In this document: piece after piece, positions 1 to 4,761 of the stretch
How the letters are laid out: each line of letters begins with the position of its first letter
Numbering within the stretch: position 1 is the stretch's first letter
Assembly: GCA_937881285.1 (NCBI GenBank)
Contig: CALGEU010000281.1
Location: forward strand, 1 to 6,220
DNA: 6,220 bases
Direction of reading: 5' to 3'
Source of the DNA: an uncultured Clostridia bacterium
GTDB taxonomy: Bacteria > Bacillota > Clostridia > Christensenellales > CAG-917
The notes under the pieces: generated by a model
The model's database searches: none
Seen by the model: only the letters and a program-made list of their open reading frames with translations
What the model was told of the DNA's origin: nothing
Program-made: the position numbers and the translations under genes

Positions 1-366
1 GAAATCGACAAGGTCGTCATGGGAATCGGCGTCAATCTATATGAAAAAGACGGCGGTTTCGACGAAGAAATAAAGGATAAAGCCTGCGCAGTCGCGGACG
101 GGGTCGAAAATGCGGCAAACAGAATCGTTGCGGCGATAGTGAACGAGATACGAGAATTGATTGAAAATTTCGATAAAGAATATATCGTGGCAAAATACAG
201 ACGACTTTCGATGCTTATCGGCAAGAAAATCGAAGTTTGCAAAGACGAAAATTCGGCTGTTGAAGCGTTTGCGGTCGATATAGACGAAAACTGCGGACTT
301 ATCGTGAGATACGGGGACGGAAAAGAAGAGAATCTGCGAATCGGAGAAGTGAAAATTTTATGTTGA
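1..366 (+). CDS. birA: Biotin--[acetyl-CoA-carboxylase] ligase, C-terminal part (5' end outside window)
   Basis: Reading frame 1 is open from the first base, so 121 C-terminal residues are visible and the true start lies upstream. The enzyme activates biotin to biotinyl-AMP and attaches it to the biotin carrier lysine of carboxylases in the cytoplasm. Visible are the end of the catalytic domain with the VVMGIGVN strand-loop (residues 5-12, matching the VIGIGLNVN stretch of BirA), a helical segment with the pattern AAIVNEIRELIE, and a small SH3-like C-terminal domain (about 72-121) opening with LIGKKIEV and closing with IGEVKIL, as in the family. Whether an N-terminal DNA-binding wing (repressor-type BirA) exists cannot be seen. 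The stop codon overlaps the bioY start by 7 nt, which implies translational coupling. The bioY neighbour independently supports a biotin role. The ATG at 19 is internal and not the start. Confidence 0.9.
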   Translation, partial: EIDKVVMGIGVNLYEKDGGFDEEIKDKACAVADGVENAANRIVAAIVNEIRELIENFDKEYIVAKYRRLSMLIGKKIEVCKDENSAVEAFAVDIDENCGLIVRYGDGKEENLRIGEVKILC

Positions 367-980
367 AAACTCGCTCTAAAGCAATGTCGAGAACGTTGAG
401 ACTCGTCAGAATAGCAATATTTCTCGCGCTGATTATAGTCGGTGCGTTCGTCAAATTTCCTATAGGCATAGTGCCCGTTTCCATGCAGTTTGCATTCTGC
501 ATGTTCGCAGGGCTTATGCTCGGCGGAACGGATGCGTTTTTCTGCATACTCATATACATAATAATGGGACTTGCGGGAATTCCCGTATTCACGGCAGGCG
601 GCGGCATTTTTTACGTGTTGCAACCGACGTTCGGATATATTCTCGGATTCTTGATAGGCGCACCCGTATGCGGATACGTCGCAAGGGGATTCAAAAACAC
701 CGCTCGTCCGAACATCTGGCGTATGCTTGCAGGTGCGTTCTGCGCTCTTGCGATATGCTACTCGGTGGGCGTGATGTATATGTATCTGATGCTCAACTTC
801 TACGTCGGCACGGCAATGTCCATGTCAAAGGCGTGGATGGCAGGCTGTGCGGTGTTTCTGCCCACGGACGCAACGTGGTGCGTGGTGTGCTCGCTCGTTA
901 CGTTTGCAGTCATGAAACGTATAAACCCGATGCCGTCTTCGAGAAAATTCTCGGACGAATACGTCAGAGAAACCGTATAA
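360..980 (+). CDS. bioY: BioY-family biotin transporter (ECF S component)
   Basis: A 206-residue integral membrane protein, close to the usual BioY length of 180-200 residues. It is the substrate-binding S component that captures biotin, normally energised by a shared ECF module (EcfT, EcfA, EcfA'), none of which is encoded here. About six hydrophobic segments are visible. Family marks are PVSMQF (39-44), the segment GLAGIPVFTAGGG (70-82) and the QPTFGYILGF motif (88-97). An LPTD motif (167-170) lies near the start of the last helix, where BioY proteins carry a biotin-contacting Asp; the Lys usually three residues later is Trp173 here. The start is ATG at 360, with GGAG at 343-346 as a rather distant ribosome site; ATG at 384 is an alternative that would remove eight residues. 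The gene overlaps birA by 7 nt, ends in tandem stops (TAATAA, 978-983), and lies 20 nt before cysK, so the three are probably co-transcribed. Confidence 0.92.
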   Translation: MLKTRSKAMSRTLRLVRIAIFLALIIVGAFVKFPIGIVPVSMQFAFCMFAGLMLGGTDAFFCILIYIIMGLAGIPVFTAGGGIFYVLQPTFGYILGFLIGAPVCGYVARGFKNTARPNIWRMLAGAFCALAICYSVGVMYMYLMLNFYVGTAMSMSKAWMAGCAVFLPTDATWCVVCSLVTFAVMKRINPMPSSRKFSDEYVRETV

Positions 981-990
981 TAATCTGAAA

Positions 991-1000
991 AGGAGTGCTT
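991..1000 (+). promoter_or_regulatory. Ribosome binding site that fixes the cysK start
   Basis: AGGAG at 991-995, inside the run AAAAGGAG, is followed by five bases and then ATG at 1001. The in-frame GTG at 995-997 lies within the Shine-Dalgarno sequence itself and so cannot be the start. Confidence 0.85.
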
Positions 1001-1930
1001 ATGTCAAGGATTTTTAAGTCGAGCGACGCGCTTATAGGCAATACGCCGCTTCTTGAATTGTCACATATCGAAAAAGAATACGATTTGCAGGCAAAAGTGC
1101 TTGCGAAACTCGAATATTTCAACCCGGCAGGCTCGGTCAAGGACAGAGTCGCAAGAGCGATTATCGACGATGCCGAAAGCAAAGGCTTGCTCAAAAACGG
1201 CGCGACCATAATCGAAGCGACGTCGGGAAACACGGGCATAGGTCTTGCTTGCGTGGGATGTGCTCGCGGCTATAAAGTCGTCATAGTAATGCCGGAAACC
1301 ATGTCGATAGAACGCCGAAAACTCATGGCTGCGTACGGTGCGACGCTTGTTCTCACCGAAGGCGCAAAAGGCATGAAGGGCGCAATCGCAAAGGCAAACG
1401 AACTGCACGAACAGATAGACGGAAGCATACTCGCTGGACAGTTTGTAAATCCTGCAAATCCGAAGGCGCATTATGAGACGACCGCGCCCGAAATATGGCA
1501 AGACACAGACGGAAACGTTGACGTTTTCGTGGCAGGCGTCGGCACGGGCGGAACGATAACGGGTGTCGGAAGATACCTTAAAGAAAAGAACCCGAACGTG
1601 AAAATCGTGGCAGTCGAACCGTTTTCTTCTCCCGTTTTGTCAAAAGGCGTGAGCGGTGCGCACAAAATTCAGGGCATAGGCGCAGGTTTTGTCCCCGACG
1701 TTCTCGATACGAGCGTTTACGATGAAGTGATTGCGGTAGAAGACGAAGACGCGTTTGAAACGGCAAGAGAAGTCGGCAAAAAGGAAGGCGTACTTGTCGG
1801 CATATCGTCGGGCGCGGCACTTTTCGGCGCATTGCAAGTCGCAAAACGTCCCGAGTACGCAGGTAAAAACATAGTCGTTCTTTTGCCCGATACAGGCGAT
1901 AGATATTTGTCAACGACATTGTTTGAATGA
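1001..1930 (+). CDS. cysK: Cysteine synthase A (O-acetylserine sulfhydrylase)
   Basis: A 309-residue cytoplasmic PLP enzyme of fold type II that makes L-cysteine and acetate from O-acetyl-L-serine and sulfide; the length is typical of CysK. The opening IGNTPLLEL (12-20) is canonical. NPAGSVKDR (41-49) holds the PLP Schiff-base lysine, Lys47. ATSGNTG (73-79) is the substrate-carboxylate loop, GTGGT (181-185) the PLP phosphate loop, and GISSGAA (267-273) carries Ser270, which should contact the pyridine nitrogen. AHKIQGIGAGFVP (220-232) matches the CysK-specific stretch and argues against cystathionine beta-synthase or threonine synthase. No regulatory domain is fused to it. It sits 20 nt after bioY with a strong AGGAG site and ends the plus-strand run before a hairpin terminator. 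CysK versus the CysM isozyme is decided mainly on the KIQGIGAGF segment; assignment is secure at the family level. Confidence 0.96.
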   Translation: MSRIFKSSDALIGNTPLLELSHIEKEYDLQAKVLAKLEYFNPAGSVKDRVARAIIDDAESKGLLKNGATIIEATSGNTGIGLACVGCARGYKVVIVMPETMSIERRKLMAAYGATLVLTEGAKGMKGAIAKANELHEQIDGSILAGQFVNPANPKAHYETTAPEIWQDTDGNVDVFVAGVGTGGTITGVGRYLKEKNPNVKIVAVEPFSSPVLSKGVSGAHKIQGIGAGFVPDVLDTSVYDEVIAVEDEDAFETAREVGKKEGVLVGISSGAALFGALQVAKRPEYAGKNIVVLLPDTGDRYLSTTLFE

Positions 1931-1984
1931 TGTGTCGTCAGTGTTCAAATATTGATTTGATAAAAAATACAAGTTTTGAAACAC

Positions 1985-2013
1985 AAAAGCACCGAGCAAT
2001 CGGTGCTTTTTTT
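1985..2013 (+). terminator. Intrinsic terminator after cysK, probably bidirectional
   Basis: The arms AGCACCGA (1988-1995) and TCGGTGCT (2000-2007) pair perfectly around a GCAA loop, a GNRA tetraloop when read on the plus strand. Flanking A and T runs (1985-1987, 2008-2010) lengthen the stem to 11 bp, and the T run continues to 2013. On the minus strand the same hairpin is followed by TTTTGTGTTT, so it may also stop transcripts arriving from the convergent MATE gene, which has no other clear terminator. Confidence 0.93.
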
Positions 2014-2026
2014 ATGTGGTGTTTTG

Positions 2027-2047
2027 TGAAATAAACCGTTTATTTCA
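2027..2047. repeat. Perfect 10-bp inverted repeat with a 1-bp centre
   Basis: TGAAATAAAC (2027-2036) and GTTTATTTCA (2038-2047) are exact reverse complements around C2037. The single-base centre is too tight for an RNA hairpin loop without opening several pairs, so a DNA-level palindrome (protein site) or chance in AT-rich DNA is more likely than a terminator. The remainder of the gap, 2048-2137, holds no gene I can support. It contains a G-rich stretch (GGGGGGACGTC, about 2083-2093) of unknown meaning. Confidence 0.5.
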
Positions 2048-2137
2048 ATTTGCTTTTGCCTTTATTTAACAGGTTTTTTGTTTGGGGGGACGTCACTTTG
2101 GGAACTTCGTTCGATAGTGTCTGTTACAAATGGGGTG

Positions 2138-3490
2138 TCAGTCGCGGACGTAGAGTTGAGTTTGCGCAGGGGCGGAGTTTTTCTTGTTGTTGACGAAAAA
2201 CAGCACAAGCGTAACCGCAAGAGTTATAAGTTCGGCGGCGGGAGTTGCGAGCCAAAGTCCCGTCATATCCCATAGGTGAGCAAACAGGAAGGCAAGCGGA
2301 ATGACCGCTACGACACCGCGCATAAGTGTGACGATTTGGGCAAAGAAACCTTTGTTTGACGCAGCAAAATAGCACGAGAAGAGAAGATTGAAGCCCGAAA
2401 ACAGCACGGATATGAAGTATAGGCGTATGCCGACGGTTGCGATGTCCTGCACTTCTGGCGCGCCTTTCTGGTTGAAAATGCCTGATATGCCGTTTGCGCC
2501 GAAGAATAACGCGACGTAAATTATCGCAGCGGTGCAAGCCATGGTTATAAGTGCGTATTTAAGTACTTTGCGGATTTTCTTGTGGTCGCTTTCGCCGTAA
2601 CTGAAACTTATCATCGGTTGAGTGCCCGACGATATGCCGTTGAAAATCGCGTTTGTGACGTAGTACACGTTGACGATTATGCCGTATGCCGCAACTGCGA
2701 CCGTTCCGCCGATTGAGTCGAAGAGTTTGTTGAATATCAAAAGCACGACGCCGAATGCGAATTCCGCAATGAAAGACGCAAGGCCGAGCCTTGCAATATC
2801 TCCGACCGTGCGGAAACTGAATTTCGTTTTCGTAAGTTTGAAAGTATTCTTTTTGCGGATAAAGAACAGCGAGAGTATGAGTATGCTCACAATCGGGGAA
2901 AATCCCGTGGCAAGAGCCGCACCGAGCATACCGAGTTTTGCGGGGAAGATGAGAACGTAGTCGAAAACTATGTTGAAAAGATTGCCCGAAAGCGTCGCAA
3001 TCATGGCAAGTCTCGGACCGCCGTCGTTGCGGACGAAGTTTTGGAAGACGTTGCTGTACATAAAGAACGGGGCAAAGCAAAGAATGATTTGCACGTACGT
3101 TTTGCTAAGTTCGTACGTATCTCCCGTTGCGCCGAGCAAGCTCGCCACTTGTCCGTTCAAAAACGCGCCGATAAGCACGAATATCAAAGAAATCACACCG
3201 ACCACTATAACTGTGTGAGTGAAGACCTTGTTGCCTTTGTCTGCGTCTTTTGCTCCTTTGTGAATGGCAAATTTCGTTGCGCCGCCCACACCGAACAGCA
3301 TGCCGAGAGAAAACACCAGCGAAAACGATGGAGAAGAGAAGTTGAGTGCGGCAAGTCCCGTGTCTCCCAAATCGAGAGAAATGAAAAAAGTGTCTGCAAG
3401 AATATAGCAGGAAATACCTATCATGGCTATTACGTTTGCCGATACGTATTTTGCAAATTCTCTCAACGTTGTGTTTTTCGTCTTTTCCAT
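2138..3490 (-). CDS. MATE-family multidrug/toxin exporter (MepA-like)
   Basis: A 450-residue polytopic membrane protein with about 12 hydrophobic helices, the standard MATE length. It is expected to export organic cations or drugs by Na+ or H+ antiport across the cytoplasmic membrane. The two pseudo-symmetric lobes are visible. The N lobe has ILADTFFIS (30-38), GLAALNFSSP (45-54), MLFGVGGATKFA (64-75) and the NDGGPRLAMIATLSGNLFNI stretch (155-174), followed by the FDYVLIF motif (176-182). The C lobe has SSGTQPMISFSYGE (287-300), the recurrent MATE GxQPxxSxxYG element. The second lobe lacks the repeated DPxLIF-like motif, as is usual. The start at 3490 has only a weak ribosome site (GAAG, 3496-3499), possibly relevant to regulation. 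It has its own promoter and a structured leader, and lies downstream of a co-directional XRE regulator. The substrate cannot be predicted from sequence. Confidence 0.93.
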   Translation of the reverse strand: MEKTKNTTLREFAKYVSANVIAMIGISCYILADTFFISLDLGDTGLAALNFSSPSFSLVFSLGMLFGVGGATKFAIHKGAKDADKGNKVFTHTVIVVGVISLIFVLIGAFLNGQVASLLGATGDTYELSKTYVQIILCFAPFFMYSNVFQNFVRNDGGPRLAMIATLSGNLFNIVFDYVLIFPAKLGMLGAALATGFSPIVSILILSLFFIRKKNTFKLTKTKFSFRTVGDIARLGLASFIAEFAFGVVLLIFNKLFDSIGGTVAVAAYGIIVNVYYVTNAIFNGISSGTQPMISFSYGESDHKKIRKVLKYALITMACTAAIIYVALFFGANGISGIFNQKGAPEVQDIATVGIRLYFISVLFSGFNLLFSCYFAASNKGFFAQIVTLMRGVVAVIPLAFLFAHLWDMTGLWLATPAAELITLAVTLVLFFVNNKKNSAPAQTQLYVRD

Positions 3491-3502
3491 ATTTTCTTCA
3501 AT

Positions 3503-3556
3503 AAAAAAGGCGTCTCGTTTACGTCTTCAAAAAGGCCTATCGACGCAAACCGACGC
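3503..3556 (-). terminator. Intrinsic terminator (attenuator) in the MATE leader
   Basis: Read on the minus strand, the 5' arm (3556-3542) pairs with the 3' arm (3525-3510). The outer stem is GCGTC/GACGC (5 bp), followed by a 1x2 internal loop and an inner 9-bp stem GTTTGCGTC/GACGTAAAC containing one G-U pair; the apical loop is 16 nt. One C (3509) and then U6 (3508-3503) follow. The U tract ends only 12 nt before the MATE ATG, and no reading frame with a plausible start lies between the promoter and the hairpin. It is therefore best read as a conditional terminator of the MATE transcript itself. On the plus strand the G-U pair becomes a C-A mismatch, which favours function in the minus direction. 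Confidence 0.72.
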
Positions 3557-3583
3557 TCTCACCCGGCGATGAGTTATCGTTTG
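3546..3583 (-). promoter_or_regulatory. Candidate antiterminator / ligand-sensing fold in the MATE leader
   Basis: On the minus strand, CTCATC (3573-3568) pairs with GGTGAG (3563-3558) around GCCG, giving a 6-bp hairpin with one U-G pair. This hairpin is enclosed by CAAACGA (3583-3577) pairing with TCGGTTTG (3553-3546), with one bulged G. The outer stem consumes the GTTTG needed by the 5' arm of the downstream terminator, so the two folds exclude each other. I recognise no known riboswitch consensus here; the regulatory interpretation is inference from folding by eye. Confidence 0.45.
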
Positions 3584-3603
3584 TTTTTCTTTATTACGAT
3601 ACG

Positions 3604-3632
3604 ATTATAAGTGTATACTATGCATAAGTCAA
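3604..3632 (-). promoter_or_regulatory. Sigma-70/SigA-type promoter of the MATE gene
   Basis: On the minus strand, TTGACT (3632-3627) and a perfect TATAAT (3609-3604) are separated by exactly 17 bp. Transcription would start near 3597, giving a leader of roughly 105 nt before the ATG at 3490. The spacer contains two abutting palindromes, GTATAC (3613-3618) and TATGCATA (3619-3626), which could form an operator. Confidence 0.85.
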
Positions 3633-3656
3633 CAATTTTGTATAGAATTTATGCAA

Positions 3657-3689
3657 TATTAAAAGGCACGGAATTTGCTCCGTGCCTTT
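3657..3689 (-). terminator. Intrinsic terminator after the XRE regulator gene
   Basis: A perfect 11-bp stem, AAAGGCACGGA (complement of 3689-3679) with TCCGTGCCTTT (complement of 3672-3662), closes a 6-nt loop. On the minus strand TTTTAATATT follows, a broken U tract. It lies 19 nt beyond the regulator stop codon and upstream of the MATE promoter, so regulator and exporter are mostly separate transcription units. Confidence 0.88.
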
Positions 3690-3707
3690 GCTTGAAAAAA
3701 ATCTTAA

Positions 3708-4610
3708 TTAGTCTTCGTCTTCTTCGTCGCTGTCGTTATCGTCTTTTGAAAGCGTAACTTCGATTTTGTGATTAGATTTGACCGCTCTCTTTATCGGCTC
3801 GACGACGATGTAGTATGCGGGGATGAGAATGAAAACCACCCAACCCGGATGCCAAAGATTTGCGAGAAAGCCCATAAGCAAATATGCGGCAAGAACGAGA
3901 AATACTATCGGAAACTCGCTTGCGTTGCGATGAGTTATCGTGCTTGAAATTCCGCCGAGAACGAACGGAGCGAAGAAGAGAATCCAGCCCGGATGCCACA
4001 AATTGCAAAGGAATCCGATGAGAAGATACGCAATCGTTGCAAGAAGGAAAGATACGCCCCATACGCAGTCGTTGATTATTCTTGCAGTCTTGTCTTTTTC
4101 GCTGACCACGATTTTGCCGTCTGCGATTTCGACGTGCGGAGCGTCTTTGTCGCAATGCACTTCTTTGCCGTTCACGGTCGTTTTCGCACCGTCGACGTGT
4201 ATGTCTCCGACGACTTTGTTCACGAGTTTTGCAATGCCGCCTTTTATGACGACTTTCGCACCGTCCTTGTCTTCGATGTGGATACCTTCTTCGTCGATAT
4301 GCACTTTGTCTCCGTCGCTTTCAACGTTTACGGTTGAAGCGTCGTCGTTGTCGTCGCTTGCGGCATCTGACGTTTCGTCTTTATCGTCGCATGCGTCGCT
4401 CGCTTGTGCGGTGTAGCCGAGAAGTTCGTCAAGGCTCACGCCGTAAAGTCTTGCAAGTGCGATAAGATTGTCCGTGTCGGGAGAACTCTCCGAACGTTCC
4501 CATTTGGAAACTGCTTGGCGAGATACGTTCAGCATCTCGGCGAGTTCGTCCTGCGAGTATCCGTGTTGTTTTCTTAGTTCGTATAATCTGTTTGCTGTTT
4601 TGATGTCCAT
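3708..4610 (-). CDS. XRE-family regulator with a four-segment membrane tail
   Basis: A 300-residue protein I recognise only by domain. Residues 7-61 form a Cro/C1-type helix-turn-helix, with recognition-helix region NVSRQAVSKWER (28-39) and the usual PDTDNLIALARLYGVSLDELL (44-64). An acidic linker (about 71-100, rich in Asp) follows. Next is a strand-rich segment (about 100-172) carrying five spaced histidines (104, 111, 138, 152, 159) and Cys153. The C-terminal part has four hydrophobic segments (about 183-203, 208-223, 233-252, 256-272) containing the duplicated motif YLL-GFL-NLWHPGW (195-209 and 243-257). It ends in an acidic tail (DSDEEDED). The expected topology places the DNA-binding domain and both termini in the cytoplasm. 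The start is ATG at 4610, because the helix-turn-helix begins just after it and AGG (about 4619-4621) lies upstream; a GTG 63 nt earlier would add 21 unstructured residues. It has its own terminator, and the MATE gene follows. Its DNA target and signal are unknown. Confidence 0.85.
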   Translation of the reverse strand: MDIKTANRLYELRKQHGYSQDELAEMLNVSRQAVSKWERSESSPDTDNLIALARLYGVSLDELLGYTAQASDACDDKDETSDAASDDNDDASTVNVESDGDKVHIDEEGIHIEDKDGAKVVIKGGIAKLVNKVVGDIHVDGAKTTVNGKEVHCDKDAPHVEIADGKIVVSEKDKTARIINDCVWGVSFLLATIAYLLIGFLCNLWHPGWILFFAPFVLGGISSTITHRNASEFPIVFLVLAAYLLMGFLANLWHPGWVVFILIPAYYIVVEPIKRAVKSNHKIEVTLSKDDNDSDEEDED

Positions 4611-4663
4611 AACGTTTACCTGCCTTGTGTTTTCGTGCCTATATTGTGGCAAATCGAAGTGCG

Positions 4664-4708
4664 GTTGCGCCACCGATTTTGATTGTCAAATGCGCAACTA
4701 TCGGTTGC
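4664..4708. repeat. Cluster of GTTGC half-sites upstream of the XRE regulator
   Basis: GTTGCGC (4664-4670) and GCGCAAC (4692-4698) form an exact 7-bp inverted repeat with a 21-bp spacer. A further GTTGC at 4704-4708 makes the direct repeat CGGTTGC (4662-4668 and 4702-4708), spaced 40 bp. A perfect TTGACA in the minus direction (4689-4684) lies inside the cluster, but no convincing -10 box stands 16-18 bp from it, so no promoter is assigned. Autoregulation by the XRE protein is possible but unproven. Confidence 0.35.
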
Positions 4709-4715
4709 ATTTTTC

Positions 4716-4747
4716 AAAAAACACGAATTTTCAGCGTTTTTTCGGTG
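4716..4747 (-). terminator. Weak intrinsic terminator after ispDF
   Basis: On the minus strand, CACCGAA (4747-4741) pairs with TTCGTG (4727-4722) with one bulged C around an A-rich 13-nt loop, and U6 follows directly (4721-4716). It begins 14 nt after the ispDF stop. The stem is short, so partial readthrough into the regulator gene is likely. Confidence 0.4.
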
Positions 4748-4761
4748 ATTTTGAGCGATTT

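Noticed and set aside
668..988. A 106-codon plus-strand frame inside bioY
   Set aside because: Out-of-frame overlap with a membrane protein whose motifs are clear; Arg-, His- and Cys-rich with no family resemblance.
995..1000. GTG at 995 as the cysK start
   Set aside because: It lies inside the AGGAG ribosome site; ATG at 1001 has correct spacing and gives a normal CysK N-terminus.
2078..2137. G-rich stretch with GGGGGGACGTC and a short GAAC-TTC-GTTC hairpin, considered as a REP or mobile-element remnant
   Set aside because: Only one copy in the window, no flanking target duplication, no transposase; the resemblance is too slight to call.
3527..3562. An 11-residue leader peptide (GTG start, minus strand) in the MATE leader, which would suggest ribosome-mediated attenuation
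   Set aside because: No Shine-Dalgarno sequence precedes the GTG, which is itself buried in a hairpin; no ATG-started leader peptide exists either.
3041..3610. A 189-codon plus-strand frame across the MATE 5' end and leader
   Set aside because: Composition is implausible and it is antisense to clear MATE motifs; its end covers the promoter and leader hairpins.
4611..4673. GTG at 4673 as the start of the XRE regulator
   Set aside because: It would add 21 residues with no homology before the helix-turn-helix; ATG at 4610 begins right before it and has an AGG upstream.
4691..4715. GCAAC/GTTGC hairpin followed by a T run on the plus strand, considered as a terminator
   Set aside because: The stem is only 5 bp and no plus-strand gene precedes it; it is better described as part of the half-site cluster.
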